Shown: positions 24,936-34,718, counted from the stretch's first letter. The stretch is 64,000 nt of DNA from Cryobacterium sp. Y11 (GCF_002929535.1 NZ_PJJO01000058.1:1-64000); one strand, 5' to 3'. The notes: generated from the sequence alone by a model not told the origin. Numbers and translations: made by a program.

Positions 24936-25977
24936 CTCCGCACTGCTCAACTCGTATTCGGTGTACGCGCTGTACTCGGCGATGGCCGTTTACGCCCTGG
25001 CCTTCATCGCCTTTGCGGTTGACCTGGCCCGCCGATCGAGTGCCGTCGATGCCATCGAGGCGACCGACTTGCTCGAAGCGGATGCTGCTTCCCCGGCCAG
25101 AGCCGGCGGCACGCTGACTCTGAAGCGGCCAGTGTTGTCGCGCATCAGTGCCCGGATGGACAACGATGCGGCCCTGCCATACGGCCGGTCGTCGAGCCTG
25201 CGAATTGGCGTCTCCCTGACCGTTCTGGCCTGGGTACTGCACCTCGCAGCCACGGTCATGCGTGGTTTTGCCGCCGACCGGGTGCCGTGGGCGAACATGT
25301 ATGAGTTCGCTATGACCGGCACCCTGCTCATCATGACCGTGTTCCTGCTCGTGTTGCTGCGCTCCGACCTGCGTTTTCTCGGCACCTTCGTGACCGGCCT
25401 GGTGCTCGTGCTGCTCGGCATTGCCGCGCTGCAGTTCTACGTGGAGGTGGCGCCGCTGCCGCCGGCGCTGCAGTCGGCCTGGCTGGTGATTCACGTCTTC
25501 GTAGCGTCACTCGGAACCGGACTATTCGCCCTCGGCTTTGCCCTGTCGACCGTGCAGCTGTTGCAGGCGCGGCGGGAGAACCACGTGGCCGACGGTGCTG
25601 AAGCGCCGCGCGGGGCGATCGCATCCGCTCTGCGCCTGCGTTTCTTGGCCACGCTTCCGTCGTCGGCGACGCTGGAGAACCTCTCTTACCGCATCAATAT
25701 CATCGGGTTCATCCTGTGGACCTTCACCCTCATGGCCGGGTCTATCTGGGCCGAGCAGGCCTGGGGCCGGTACTGGGGCTGGGACACCAAGGAGGTCTGG
25801 ACCTTCATCATCTGGGTCATCTACGCCGGCTACATCCACGCCCGGGCGACCCGCGGCTGGCGCGGATCGCGCTCGGCTTGGCTCGCGATCATCGGTTTCA
25901 GCGCCGTCATGTTCAACTTCGGCATCGTCAACGTGTTCTTCAACGGCCTGCACTCCTACTCGGGCCTCGCTCTCTAA
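24922..25977 (+). CDS. ccsB: c-type cytochrome biogenesis protein CcsB (CcsA family)
   Basis: 351-residue heme-handling membrane protein with about eight helices. The tryptophan-rich heme-binding motif is WGRYWGWDTKEVWTFIIWV, with Thr where many bacteria have Pro (WGWDPKE). Conserved histidines are in VIHVFVASLGTGLF and FNGLHSYSGLAL. It completes the System II pair with ResB and overlaps its 3' end by 14 bases. It is the last gene of the operon. Confidence 0.93.
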   Translation: MNLTDSALLNSYSVYALYSAMAVYALAFIAFAVDLARRSSAVDAIEATDLLEADAASPARAGGTLTLKRPVLSRISARMDNDAALPYGRSSSLRIGVSLTVLAWVLHLAATVMRGFAADRVPWANMYEFAMTGTLLIMTVFLLVLLRSDLRFLGTFVTGLVLVLLGIAALQFYVEVAPLPPALQSAWLVIHVFVASLGTGLFALGFALSTVQLLQARRENHVADGAEAPRGAIASALRLRFLATLPSSATLENLSYRINIIGFILWTFTLMAGSIWAEQAWGRYWGWDTKEVWTFIIWVIYAGYIHARATRGWRGSRSAWLAIIGFSAVMFNFGIVNVFFNGLHSYSGLAL

Positions 25978-26000
25978 CCCTCACCCGCAGCCACACGGAT

Positions 26001-27005
26001 TTACTCGGCGGCGAGGAGCGCGTGGGTGCGTGCTAGGCGAGCGAGCCACCAGTCGCGGCGAGCGGGGGTCGTCGCGTACTGCTCCAGCAAGGCCGGGGCT
26101 GGCGTGACCCGGCGCACCGGAATGGCGCCGTCGACGGGAAGTAGCGGGTCAGTCGTGACGTCTTCGGCGAGCAGCGAGGCTGTGCCGAGACCACAATCAA
26201 AGTAGAGCCCCGGAACGGATGCTGCCAGGTGCGCGCCCATAGACAGCCCGATCGAGGTGTCGAGGGCACTCGACACGACGACCGGCAGGCCGGTCTGGCC
26301 AATGATTGACAGCGCTGCGCGAATGCCGCCGAGCGGCTGCGCCTTGATCACAAGGATGTCGGCGGCGCCGGCCCGGGCGACGGCAAGCGGGTCACCGCTC
26401 TTGCGCACGCTTTCATCGGCGGCGATCGGCACGCTCAGGTAGGTCGTACGCTGGCGAATCTCGGCGAGCTCCGGCACGGTCATGCAGGGCTGTTCGACGT
26501 ACTCGAGGTCAAAGGCGCTGAGGGCATGAATGGCGTGCTCGGCTTCGTCGACGTTCCAGAGGCCATTCGCGTCGATACGGATGCGTCCCTCAGGGCCGAG
26601 CACGCGGCGCACCTCGGCGACGCGGGCGACGTCATCGGCCAGGGTCTGGTCGGGGCTGGCCACCTTCACCTTGGCGGTGCGGCAGCCGGGAAAGCGGGCC
26701 AGCACCGCGGCGACTTTGTCGGCGGGAACGGCGGGCACCGTTGCGTTGACCGGAATGCTCGTGCGCAGCGGGTGGGGTGCGTCCTGCCAGCCGAAATCGA
26801 TCGCCGCGCGTAGCCAGTTGGCGGCCTCGGCGTCGTTGTATTCCACGAACGGGGAGAATTCGGTCCAGCCCTGTGGGCCGTGCAACAGCAGTGCTTCCCG
26901 GCTATCCAAGCCTCGAAACCGATCGAACAGTTTCAGGGATACGACGTGCGCGGAACCGAGAAGCTCTTCCAGGGGCGGGACCGTGGCATCCAGTGAGGTC
27001 ATCAT
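26001..27005 (-). CDS. menC: o-succinylbenzoate synthase
   Basis: 334-residue enolase-superfamily enzyme dehydrating SHCHC to o-succinylbenzoate in menaquinone synthesis. The catalytic KxK is in RTAKVKVASPD. The metal ligands follow as RIDANGLW, EYVEQPC and IAADESV, and the second catalytic lysine is in DILVIKAQPLGGI. All are intact. ATG at 27005. Upstream of the start lies a 14-bp tandem repeat (27039-27090). Confidence 0.93.
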   Translation of the reverse strand: MMTSLDATVPPLEELLGSAHVVSLKLFDRFRGLDSREALLLHGPQGWTEFSPFVEYNDAEAANWLRAAIDFGWQDAPHPLRTSIPVNATVPAVPADKVAAVLARFPGCRTAKVKVASPDQTLADDVARVAEVRRVLGPEGRIRIDANGLWNVDEAEHAIHALSAFDLEYVEQPCMTVPELAEIRQRTTYLSVPIAADESVRKSGDPLAVARAGAADILVIKAQPLGGIRAALSIIGQTGLPVVVSSALDTSIGLSMGAHLAASVPGLYFDCGLGTASLLAEDVTTDPLLPVDGAIPVRRVTPAPALLEQYATTPARRDWWLARLARTHALLAAE

Positions 27006-27038
27006 GCTTCCAGTGTGCCAGCCCCCGGCTGGGAGTGA

Positions 27039-27090
27039 GCCAGAGCTGGTTGGCCAGAGCTGGTTGGCCAGAGCTGTTTGGTCAGAGCAG
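27039..27090. repeat. 14-bp tandem repeat upstream of menC
   Basis: GCCAGAGCTGGTTG occurs twice exactly (27039-27052, 27053-27066), once with one change (27067-27080), then as a partial copy (GTCAGAGCAG). It lies between the menC start and the stop of the next minus-strand gene. Confidence 0.85.
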
Positions 27091-27107
27091 GATCAGTGGA
27101 AGCCTGA

Positions 27108-27368
27108 CTACAGCGAGTCCTGACTGTAGAGCTCGTCTCCTTCATGGTCGTCGTCGACGCCGCTGGGCTTGACGTTGACCATGGCAACGCCGATGCCGGG
27201 GGCGATCAGCAGGTAAGCGTCTTCGAAACGACCCTCGCCGCTATTGACCCGCAGCCAATACGGCAGGCCGGCGGCGATCGCCCCGTCAATCTCCACCTGA
27301 ATCGACTCGATGGAACGCCCGCCGAGGGAATACGGTTTGCCGCCGTAGACAATGTCGATGCGGTTCAT
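27108..27368 (-). CDS. hypothetical 86-residue protein paired with the DUF7882 gene
   Basis: Small acidic soluble protein: RIDIVYGGKPYSLGGRSIES then GLPYWLRVNSGEGRFEDAYL. No known catalytic motif or membrane segment. The start overlaps the upstream DUF7882 gene by 4 bases, so the two are co-translated and probably act together. The YGGKPYSL pattern recurs in Microbacteriaceae small proteins, as I recall, without assigned function. Confidence 0.7.
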   Translation of the reverse strand: MNRIDIVYGGKPYSLGGRSIESIQVEIDGAIAAGLPYWLRVNSGEGRFEDAYLLIAPGIGVAMVNVKPSGVDDDHEGDELYSQDSL

Positions 27369-27700
27369 GGCTCCTCCTTCGCGGTGGTCGATTGTGCCGT
27401 TGCTGAGCGGGGTTCCTGCACGATCTGTAAACCGGTCGCGGAGTTAGCGGTGGCCATGAGAGCTTCGATCCACTCGCGATTAAGGGTGGGGGAGCGGCTT
27501 CCGAAATATTTGTAGGCGAGGGGAATGCTGGGGTGCAGCCAGATGGTGCTGTGCCCGTCGCCAGCCTGTGGGTCATCACGCCAGGTGAAATAGAACGATT
27601 CCCCGCGCCGAAGTTTGGCGCCGATAACCACTTGAATATGTGCCAGCACGCGATCGTCAAAGTCAGCGGCGAGGTTCGAGTCGTAGGTCAGCTTTCCCAT
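27365..27700 (-). CDS. DUF7882-family protein
   Basis: 111 residues beginning MGKLTYDSNLAADFDDRVLA, with a central RRGESFYFTWRDD and SIWLHPSIPLAYKYFGSR-type segment (here STIWLHPSIPLAYKYFGS). This small family is widespread in Microbacteriaceae and has been mis-annotated as ATP-dependent DNA ligase; nothing ligase-like is visible. It is nine bases downstream of the sigma-factor gene on the same strand, so probably part of its transcript. Confidence 0.75.
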   Translation of the reverse strand: MGKLTYDSNLAADFDDRVLAHIQVVIGAKLRRGESFYFTWRDDPQAGDGHSTIWLHPSIPLAYKYFGSRSPTLNREWIEALMATANSATGLQIVQEPRSATAQSTTAKEEP

Positions 27701-27709
27701 GTCTGCCTC

Positions 27710-28780
27710 CTAGTCCTGCAGGTAGTGCTCCAATCGCGGCACGTGCAGCAGGGCCAAAGCCCGCTTCTCTATCTGGCGCACGCGTTCCCGGGTCACGCCC
27801 TCGATGTGGGCGATTTGATCAAGCGTGCGCGGCTCGTTGCCGTCGAGCCCGAACCTGGCCCGCAATATGGAGCGTTCCCGCGGCGGCAGCGTCTCGAGAA
27901 AGAAGCGGATGTCGGCGGCCCGCAGGGTCAGCGTGGCGTGTTCGTCTGGCTGGGGGAGGTCGTCGTCGATGATGAGTTCGGCCATATCACCGGCGCCGTC
28001 GCCGACCGGGGTGTGCAGGGAAATCGGTTCATTGTCGTACTGCAGCAGCCGCAGCACGTCGCGCATGGGAATCTGGGCGGCTTCACCGATCTCACGTGCG
28101 GTCGGATCGCGGTCGAGCACGCTGGTGAGGTCGCGACGAATGCGCTTGATCTTATTGAGCTTCTCGGCGGTATGCACGGGGATTCGAATCATGCGCGATT
28201 TGTCGGCCATGCCCCGGTGAATCGCCTGACGGATCCACCAGGTGGCGTAGGTAGAGAACTTGTAGCCGGTCATGAAATCGTACTTTTCGACCGCGCGCAC
28301 GAGGCCCATGTTGCCATCCTGCACGAGGTCCATGATGGGTACGCCACGGCCGGAATAGTGCTTGGCAATGCTCACCACCAAGCGCAGGTTGGCCTCGATG
28401 AATCGATTCTTGGCGCGGCGCCCGTCGTGCATGAGCCAGACCAGCTCCCGTTGTTCGACGGAATCGGAGGCCGTTGAACTGTGCTGGGTTGAATCTTGCT
28501 GCATGGCATTGCCTTCGCGCAGCAGTCGGGCCTCGGCGAACAGCCCCACCTCAATGCGACGCGCAAGATCAACTTCCTGCTCGGCGTTGAGCAGGGTTCC
28601 CTTGCCGATGCGTCGCAGGTAGTCGCCGAAGGCATCCGTTGATGCTGCGCTGTAATTGGCCGGTGACGCGGTACGGCGGGAGGCTGTTGTGCTCCCGGAT
28701 GCTGCGGCCGGTCGCGGCTGCTGCACGGTAGTGGTCTGAATGGTCGGCTGTGCGGTCGCGGTCTGGACAGTAGTCGTCAT
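27710..28780 (-). CDS. sigma-70 family RNA polymerase sigma factor, group 2 (SigB/HrdB-like)
   Basis: 356 residues. The N-terminal 45 residues are T/Q/A-rich and probably disordered. Region 1.2 follows (FGDYLRRIGKGTLLNAEQEV). Region 2 includes DLVQDGNMGLVRAVEKYDFM and the -10-recognising FSTYATWWIRQAIHRGMADK. Region 3 spans about 200-270, and the region 4 HTH is RTLDQIAHIEGVTRERVRQI. Absence of a long region 1.1 suggests an alternative sigma, comparable to mycobacterial SigB, rather than the principal one. Confidence 0.9.
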   Translation of the reverse strand: MTTTVQTATAQPTIQTTTVQQPRPAAASGSTTASRRTASPANYSAASTDAFGDYLRRIGKGTLLNAEQEVDLARRIEVGLFAEARLLREGNAMQQDSTQHSSTASDSVEQRELVWLMHDGRRAKNRFIEANLRLVVSIAKHYSGRGVPIMDLVQDGNMGLVRAVEKYDFMTGYKFSTYATWWIRQAIHRGMADKSRMIRIPVHTAEKLNKIKRIRRDLTSVLDRDPTAREIGEAAQIPMRDVLRLLQYDNEPISLHTPVGDGAGDMAELIIDDDLPQPDEHATLTLRAADIRFFLETLPPRERSILRARFGLDGNEPRTLDQIAHIEGVTRERVRQIEKRALALLHVPRLEHYLQD

Positions 28781-28890
28781 GAGTGTTTACCCCCGCGCTG
28801 GCTAGTGATGCTGTCTGTGATATTCATGGCCACCTCCCCGTGCATTTCCTGTCATTAGTACACCCCCGAAGGGGGGTGGTGATCAAGGGG

Positions 28891-28919
28891 TTGACATTGT
28901 GTTCGGTACAGGTTACCTG
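28891..28919 (+). promoter_or_regulatory. weak promoter candidate for menB
   Basis: A perfect -35 TTGACA (28891-28896), a 17-base spacer and TACCTG (28914-28919), which departs from TANNNT at the last base. Transcription from about 28926 would give a 76-base leader. Confidence 0.35.
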
Positions 28920-29001
28920 AGGTTATTTCGTCTTTTCAACCGTAGATATTACGAGTTGGCAACAGGCGAAACCGCCTGTCTGCCCGCGTAGGCTGAAGCG
29001 C

Positions 29002-29913
29002 ATGAGCGAACAGGTATCTGAAATCTTCGATGCGAGCCAATGGAAGGCCGTCGTGGGCTTCGAAGATCTCACCGATCTGACCTATCACCACGATCTGAGC
29101 GGGCGAATCGCCCGCATCGCCTTCGACCGGCCCGAGGTGCGTAACGCTTTCCGCCCGCGCACGGTGGATGAGTTGTTCTCCGCGCTTGACGACGCCCGGC
29201 TGAACTCGAAGATCGGCGTCGTACTACTCACCGGCAACGGCCCCAGCGCCAAGGATGGCGGGTGGGCATTCTGCTCCGGTGGAGACCAGCGCATTCGCGG
29301 CCGGGACGGCTACAAGTACTCCGAGGGTGAGACGGCGGCTGGGATCGACCGTGGGCGCGCCGGACGCCTGCATATTTTGGAGGTGCAGCGGCTCATCCGT
29401 TTCATGCCCAAGGTCGTCATCGCCGTCATTCCCGGCTGGGCAGCGGGCGGCGGACACTCCCTACATGTGGTCTGCGACCTGAGCATCGCCAGCGCCGAGC
29501 ACGGCAAATTCAAACAAACGGATGCCGACGTCGGCTCCTTCGACGCCGGTTACGGCAGCGCATACTTCGCCCGTCAGGTCGGCCAGAAGGCCGCCCGCGA
29601 GGTGTTCTTCCTGGCCAGGGAGTATTCGGCGGAGCGGGCACTAGAAATGGGTGCGATCAACGCCGTCGTACCGCACGCCGAACTTGAAACCGTGGCACTG
29701 GACTGGGCCCGTGAAATTCTCACCAAATCGCCCACCGCCATCCGCATGCTCAAGTTCGCCTTCAATGCCGTTGACGACGGGTTGGTCGGTCAGCAGGTGT
29801 TCGCCGGCGAGGCGACCCGCCTCGCCTATGGCACCGACGAGGCCGTCGAAGGACGGGACGCTTTTCTGGAGAAGCGCGAACCGGATTGGTCGCCGTACCC
29901 GTGGCAGTACTGA
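29002..29913 (+). CDS. menB: 1,4-dihydroxy-2-naphthoyl-CoA synthase
   Basis: 303-residue crotonase-fold enzyme that closes the second ring of the naphthoquinone from o-succinylbenzoyl-CoA. Oxyanion-hole and substrate segments are RPEVRNAFRPRTVDEL, AFCSGGDQRIRGRDGY and AAGGGHSLHVVCDL. The conserved Asp/Tyr region is DVGSFDAGYGSAYFARQVG. Length matches actinobacterial MenB. The stop is one base from the menE start, so they are co-transcribed. Confidence 0.95.
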   Translation: MSEQVSEIFDASQWKAVVGFEDLTDLTYHHDLSGRIARIAFDRPEVRNAFRPRTVDELFSALDDARLNSKIGVVLLTGNGPSAKDGGWAFCSGGDQRIRGRDGYKYSEGETAAGIDRGRAGRLHILEVQRLIRFMPKVVIAVIPGWAAGGGHSLHVVCDLSIASAEHGKFKQTDADVGSFDAGYGSAYFARQVGQKAAREVFFLAREYSAERALEMGAINAVVPHAELETVALDWAREILTKSPTAIRMLKFAFNAVDDGLVGQQVFAGEATRLAYGTDEAVEGRDAFLEKREPDWSPYPWQY

Positions 29914-29914
29914 C

Positions 29915-31087
29915 GTGAGCAGGCCGCTGCTGGCGCTCGCGCCGGAGCATCCGCTCGAGTTTCTCGCAATACTGCGGGACGCGCTGGCCGGCAATGGTCC
30001 GGCCGTGCTGCCGTTGGCCCCCGGAGCCGATGCCGCGGTGGATCTCGGTGACGCACCCCAGCGGGTCGCCGTCGTCATTGAAACCTCCGGGTCAACGGGG
30101 GTACCCAAACGCGTTATGCTCGCCACCAACGCGCTGTTGGCCGGCGCTGCGGCGTCGGCGGTCACCCTCGGCGGGGCCGGGCAATGGTTGCTTGCCCTGC
30201 CAGTGCACTACATCGCCGGGGTGCAGGTGCTCGTGCGGTCGATCGCCGCCGAAACCAGCCCGCTCGTGCTGAAGCCTGGACATTTCGACCCGCAGACCTT
30301 TCGGCGCCTGGCCGAGACCATGACCGAGCCGCTGCGCTACACCGCGCTGGTGCCGGTGCAGCTGGCCCGATTGCTTGACGCAGCGGATGACCCGGCCCTG
30401 CTGGCCGTGCTGCGTCGCTTTACCGCGATTTTGGTTGGCGGGCAGGCCATCCGACCGGACCTTATCGCGCGGGCGGCGGAACTGGACGTGCGGGTCGTGC
30501 GCACCTATGGGTCGTCGGAGACTGCCGGAGGCTGCGTCTACAACGGTGTTCCGATCGGCGACACCCTCGTGCGCGTGGTTGACGGGCAGCTCGAACTGTC
30601 TGGCTCTGTGCTCGCCGAAGGATATCTGGGCGATGCCGAACGCACCGCTGACCGCTTCATTCTCGAGCACGGCGTGCGCTGGTATCGCACCGGGGATCTC
30701 GGCGAAGTGGACCCGGTCACCGGCCGAGTCACGGTGCTGGGCCGGGCCGACAACGTGATCATCTCCGGCGGTGAAAAGGTATCACTCGACGCCGTCGAAC
30801 GGATCGTGCGGTTGCTGCCGGGGCTGGAGCAGGCGGTCGTGGTCGGCGCCGATGACGCCCAATGGGGGCAGGTTCCGGTCGTGGTGCTGGCGGGAGGGAT
30901 AGGCGCGGCGACGGAGCTGGCGGGAGTGGCGGCATCCGTTGTGGCGTTGCTCGGGCGTGCGGCCAGACCCGCGCGCATCGTGATGGTGGGCCAGATTCCG
31001 CAGCTGGCCTCGGGTAAGCCCGACCGAGCCGCGCTGGCGCAGTATGCTGCGGCCGGGAACGACGGCCGGTCCTGCGCTGGCCACTAA
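29915..31087 (+). CDS. menE: o-succinylbenzoate-CoA ligase
   Basis: 390-residue AMP-forming enzyme making o-succinylbenzoyl-CoA, the MenB substrate. The P-loop is ETSGSTGVPKRVML, followed by YGSSETAGG and the hinge YRTGDLGEVDPVTGRV. The C-terminal catalytic lysine segment is IPQLASGKPDRAAL. It is shorter than the roughly 450-490 residue enzymes of firmicutes because the N-terminal part is reduced, which is normal in actinobacteria. The GTG at 29915 fits the menB junction better than the long upstream frame. Confidence 0.93.
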   Translation: MSRPLLALAPEHPLEFLAILRDALAGNGPAVLPLAPGADAAVDLGDAPQRVAVVIETSGSTGVPKRVMLATNALLAGAAASAVTLGGAGQWLLALPVHYIAGVQVLVRSIAAETSPLVLKPGHFDPQTFRRLAETMTEPLRYTALVPVQLARLLDAADDPALLAVLRRFTAILVGGQAIRPDLIARAAELDVRVVRTYGSSETAGGCVYNGVPIGDTLVRVVDGQLELSGSVLAEGYLGDAERTADRFILEHGVRWYRTGDLGEVDPVTGRVTVLGRADNVIISGGEKVSLDAVERIVRLLPGLEQAVVVGADDAQWGQVPVVVLAGGIGAATELAGVAASVVALLGRAARPARIVMVGQIPQLASGKPDRAALAQYAAAGNDGRSCAGH

Positions 31088-31096
31088 CATAGTTGC

Positions 31097-32143
31097 GTGG
31101 CACAAGGAGCTCGGCCGGTCAGGCCCAAACAACAAAGATTGAATCCTGCGGCAAAGCTGGCCGGTGCTGACACCGGTACCCGGGCTACTGGACCGGGTAG
31201 TGGTAAGTCGGGGCACCCTGCCCGCAAGAACGGCCCGGCACGCAAGGGGCCGGCCAGGGTCAAGCCAGCCACCGCCGCTGACTGGATCTCGGGCGCGCGC
31301 CTGCGCACCCTGCCGCTCGCTATCGCTCCTGTGCTGCTCGGCACTGGCGCCGCCATCGTCGCGGCGGGCCCCGGCGTCTACCACCCGGTGCGCGCGCTGC
31401 TCGCGCTCGCCGTGGCGTTGCTGCTGCAGATCGGCGTCAACTACGCCAATGACTACTCCGATGGTATTCGCGGCACAGACGCCTTCCGGGTCGGGCCGGC
31501 CCGGCTCACCGGCGGCGGCGGCGCGAACCCACGCACCGTGCTGCGCGTTGCACTCGCCTTTTTCGGGCTCGCCGGAGTGGCCGGGATCACTCTCGTCGTG
31601 TTGACCCAGCACTGGTGGCTGCTGATCGTCGGCGTTGTCGCCGTGGCCGCTGCATGGTTTTACACCGGCGGCAAGAAGCCGTACGGATATTTGGGTCTGG
31701 GCGAACTGTTCGTCTTCGTCTTCTTCGGCCTTGTCGCCACCGCCGGCACCACCTACGTGCAGGTCGGCGACTTCACGACCGAGAGCGTGCTCGGCGGTGT
31801 GGCGATGGGGCTGATCGCGTGCGCGGTGCTCATGGTCAACAACCTGCGTGACATCGTGCCAGACAAGGCCGCCGGCAAGCGCACCCTCGCGGTGCGCATC
31901 GGACGAACGGCCTCCCGGGTGGTGTTCTGCGTCTTCCTGCTGCTGCCGTTCGTCATTGCCGGACTGTTCAGCCTGGTCTATCCGCTGGGGATATTCACGT
32001 TCTTCGTGCTGCTGCTGGCCCTGCCGGCCTGCCTCATCACGGTCACCGCGACCACGGCCAGGGAACTCATTCTTGCGCTCAAGCTCACGAGCTTTGCGGC
32101 GCTGGCTTACGGGTTGCTACTGGGAGTTGCTTTCGCGTTCTGA
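31097..32143 (+). CDS. menA: 1,4-dihydroxy-2-naphthoate polyprenyltransferase
   Basis: 348-residue UbiA-family membrane enzyme attaching the polyprenyl chain to the naphthoate head group. The first Asp-rich motif is in NYANDYSDGIRGTD, and the second is in NNLRDIVPDKAAGKRTLA. Eight to nine hydrophobic helices follow the start of the domain (WISGARLRTLPLAIAPVLLG). About 57 residues of basic, proline-rich sequence precede the domain. GTG start. The 3' end overlaps the convergent DUF4229 gene by 27 bases. Confidence 0.93.
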   Translation: MAQGARPVRPKQQRLNPAAKLAGADTGTRATGPGSGKSGHPARKNGPARKGPARVKPATAADWISGARLRTLPLAIAPVLLGTGAAIVAAGPGVYHPVRALLALAVALLLQIGVNYANDYSDGIRGTDAFRVGPARLTGGGGANPRTVLRVALAFFGLAGVAGITLVVLTQHWWLLIVGVVAVAAAWFYTGGKKPYGYLGLGELFVFVFFGLVATAGTTYVQVGDFTTESVLGGVAMGLIACAVLMVNNLRDIVPDKAAGKRTLAVRIGRTASRVVFCVFLLLPFVIAGLFSLVYPLGIFTFFVLLLALPACLITVTATTARELILALKLTSFAALAYGLLLGVAFAF

Positions 32144-32413
32144 CTTCTGCTCACGTGCGGTGATCGCCCGGTCTTCAACGTCGGCATCGGCGTTCACCGG
32201 TTCCTTGGTGGGGTGCCTGGCCTGGTACAGGTCACGCGCAACACTCTCGCGGGACTTACCGAGAAACAGATACGACAGGCAGAGCCCGAGCATGGCGGCG
32301 ATCACCGCTGCTGCCCAGGGCCACAAGCCGAGGGACAGCAGAATCGCCAGGGGCACGGCGAACATCAGCACGCGCATCACGGAGTAGTACAGCCAGGGGG
32401 CCACGAATTTCAT
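32117..32413 (-). CDS. DUF4229 small membrane protein
   Basis: 98 residues with two hydrophobic helices (LYYSVMRVLMFAVPLAILLS and WAAAVIAAMLGLCLSYLFL), then a charged cytoplasmic tail ending KSERESNSQ. Function unknown. It sits between menA and menD on the opposite strand in many Microbacteriaceae, as far as I recall. Confidence 0.8.
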   Translation of the reverse strand: MKFVAPWLYYSVMRVLMFAVPLAILLSLGLWPWAAAVIAAMLGLCLSYLFLGKSRESVARDLYQARHPTKEPVNADADVEDRAITAREQKSERESNSQ

Positions 32414-32485
32414 GGATCTAGCTTAGAATGCCGCGGCTGAGCATCCGCACATGTCTCTCACGGCGAAGCGGCTTAGACTCAAGGC

Positions 32486-32938
32486 ATGCCCAAGCTCTTG
32501 ATCGGACTAGGACTGGCCCTGGTCATTCTCACGGTCTATACCCTCGTGGATTGTGCCGTTTTTGACCGTAAGCGCATCCGTGGTCTGCCGCGCTGGGTCT
32601 GGATCTTCGTCATCGTGCTGGTGCCGCTGATCGGCCCGCTGCTCTGGTTGCTCGTCGGCCACGGTCGTTCAACGCCGACCAGCCGGTCGTTCCGATCGGT
32701 GGCTCCCGATGACGACCTCGACTTTCTGCGTGGATTAAACGGCGGCGGTGTTACGACCGCGACCAGCGAGAACCGGCCATTCAACCAAAAAGATCAGCAG
32801 GAGCGCATCCGCCGAATGGAACAAGACCTGGCCGAGCTCGACAAGAACGATCCAGCACCCGGCAAGGGTACCGGCGCTGACCCGAAGAAGAAGCAAGAAC
32901 CGGGCGAGGGCGAGCAGCCTGGCCGGCGGGATGTCTGA
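32486..32938 (+). CDS. PLD-nuclease N-terminal-like small membrane protein (PLDc_N)
   Basis: 150 residues. Two N-terminal helices, [20 protein letters not shown] and [20 protein letters not shown], carry the PLDc_N pattern. A long charged, probably disordered tail follows ([20 protein letters not shown]). No HKD nuclease motif is present despite the family name. The last 8 bases overlap the menD start. Confidence 0.83.
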   Translation: MPKLLIGLGLALVILTVYTLVDCAVFDRKRIRGLPRWVWIFVIVLVPLIGPLLWLLVGHGRSTPTSRSFRSVAPDDDLDFLRGLNGGGVTTATSENRPFNQKDQQERIRRMEQDLAELDKNDPAPGKGTGADPKKKQEPGEGEQPGRRDV

Positions 32939-34643
32939 GCGGATTACCAGCCACCGCGGCAGCCCGGCAACCGAATTCAGCGTCGCCATTCTGCATGAAT
33001 TTATTCGACTTGGCGTGGGGGACCTCGTACTCTGTCCTGGAGCGCGCTCGCAAGCCCTCGCGCTGGCCGCGGCCGAACTTGAACGGGCAGGCAGCATCCG
33101 CTTGCACGTGCGCACCGACGAACGCAGCGCCAGCTTTCTCGCGCTCGGCCTTGCCCTCGAGACCGGCCTGCCCGCTCTCGTCGTCGTCACGTCGGGAACG
33201 GCCGTGGCCAATTTGCACCCGGCGGTGCTCGAGGCGCACCACGCCGGGGTGCCGATGATTCTGCTGACGGCCGACCGCCCGGCCGAGCTGCGCGGCATCC
33301 GCTCGAACCAGACCACCGTGCAGGCCGGCATTTTTGGCGGCGCCACCCGGCTCTGCCTCGACGTTCCGGCGCCGGTCGGCGAACCAGACGAGGCCGGCAT
33401 TGCCGTGGTGCTGGCCCGGCAGGCGATGGATGCCGCCACCGGCGTTGGTACCGCCGCTCCCGGCCCGGCGCAGCTCAACCTCTCCTTTCGGGAGCCGCTG
33501 TCGACCGCGCTTGCGGCAGGACTGCCAGCGGTAACTCCGGTTACCCGTGTTGCACCCGCCACGTCGGCCGACGGGCCGACCATGCTGCTCACGCCTGGAC
33601 CACGCACGGTCGTCGTCGCCGGTGATGGGGCCGGTCCGGCGGCCGAAGAACTGGCCAATGCCGGCGGCTGGCCGCTGCTGGCCGAAGTCTCCAGTGGCGC
33701 CCGCTTCGGCCCCAACCTGATCGTGCACTACCGCGAACTGCTCGGCGCGGTTGACCTGGGCGGCGAAGTTGAACGGGTCATCGTTTTCGGACACCCCACC
33801 CTCAGTCGAGAGATTCCCGCCCTCATTGCGCGGGCCGGCGTGGAGACCATCGTCGTTGCCCCAAGTGGGCTCGAATGGTACAACCCGGGCCGAGCCGCGC
33901 GCGGGTTCACCCGCTCGATCGGAGCGGATGCTGCATCCGTTCTGGCCGCGCGCTCGCCGGCCGGCCGCGAGTGGCTGGGGCGGTGGGTGATGACCAGTCG
34001 GGCCCTCGTCGAAGCGACGGCGAACGAAGGTCGGGCGCCGATGGACAAACGTGGCATCACTCGCGCCGAACTCGCCGTGCTGCGAGCACCGCTGACCCGG
34101 GAGTTGCTCGTCGATGCCGTCTGGCGCGCGTCGTGGCCGCATGACCGGCTCGTGTTTGGTGCCTCCCGTCTCATTCGGGAAGCCGACAAGCGGGTGCCCG
34201 GCAAGAAGATCACCGTGCTGGCCAACCGTGGGCTCGCCGGCATCGACGGCACCATTGCGACCGCCCTCGGCGTAGCCCTGGCCAGTCAGGCCGAACCCGA
34301 ACCGCGCTCGGTCGGCGTGACCCGGGTCCTGCTGGGTGACCTGACCCTTCTGCACGACGTCGGTTCGTTGCTGCTCGCTCCGGGCGAACCGCGCCCGCGG
34401 CTGCAGGTCATTGTCGGCGTCGACGGCGGCGGCGGCATCTTCGACGGTCTCGAGGTAGCACAGACCGCGCCGGCCGAGGCGATGGATCGCGTGCTGTATA
34501 CACCGCGGCATGTCGATCTCAAGGCGCTCGCCGCCGCCTACGGCTGGGAGTACAGCGTTGCTGCCACGCGCAGCGACCTGGAGCGCGCCCTCACCGGAGC
34601 TCCCACGAGTCCTACCATCCTCGAGGTTCCGCTCGTTCGTTGA
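32931..34643 (+). CDS. menD: 2-succinyl-5-enolpyruvyl-6-hydroxy-3-cyclohexene-1-carboxylate synthase
   Basis: 570-residue thiamine-diphosphate enzyme joining isochorismate and 2-oxoglutarate, the first committed step to menaquinone. Recognisable segments are [58 protein letters not shown] and [15 protein letters not shown]. The C-terminal TPP domain includes [17 protein letters not shown] and [16 protein letters not shown] at 32931 replaces a longer frame. Two CGGATGC-type motifs sit head to head near 33927-33941. Confidence 0.93.
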   Translation: MSERITSHRGSPATEFSVAILHEFIRLGVGDLVLCPGARSQALALAAAELERAGSIRLHVRTDERSASFLALGLALETGLPALVVVTSGTAVANLHPAVLEAHHAGVPMILLTADRPAELRGIRSNQTTVQAGIFGGATRLCLDVPAPVGEPDEAGIAVVLARQAMDAATGVGTAAPGPAQLNLSFREPLSTALAAGLPAVTPVTRVAPATSADGPTMLLTPGPRTVVVAGDGAGPAAEELANAGGWPLLAEVSSGARFGPNLIVHYRELLGAVDLGGEVERVIVFGHPTLSREIPALIARAGVETIVVAPSGLEWYNPGRAARGFTRSIGADAASVLAARSPAGREWLGRWVMTSRALVEATANEGRAPMDKRGITRAELAVLRAPLTRELLVDAVWRASWPHDRLVFGASRLIREADKRVPGKKITVLANRGLAGIDGTIATALGVALASQAEPEPRSVGVTRVLLGDLTLLHDVGSLLLAPGEPRPRLQVIVGVDGGGGIFDGLEVAQTAPAEAMDRVLYTPRHVDLKALAAAYGWEYSVAATRSDLERALTGAPTSPTILEVPLVR

Positions 34644-34667
34644 GCTGTGCCGCAGCGCGGAGATCGT

Positions 34668-34718
34668 GAGGGGTCGCAACTCGACCGTCCGGGGGTTTGC
34701 GTCGATTTGCGACCCCTC
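34668..34718. repeat. intergenic palindrome, 12-bp plus 5-bp arms
   Basis: GAGGGGTCGCAA (34668-34679) is the exact complement of TTGCGACCCCTC (34707-34718). After one mismatch the stem continues with TCGAC/GTCGA, leaving a 15-base loop. It starts 25 bases after the menD stop and shares ATTTGCGAC with the palindrome at 19473. Confidence 0.8.
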
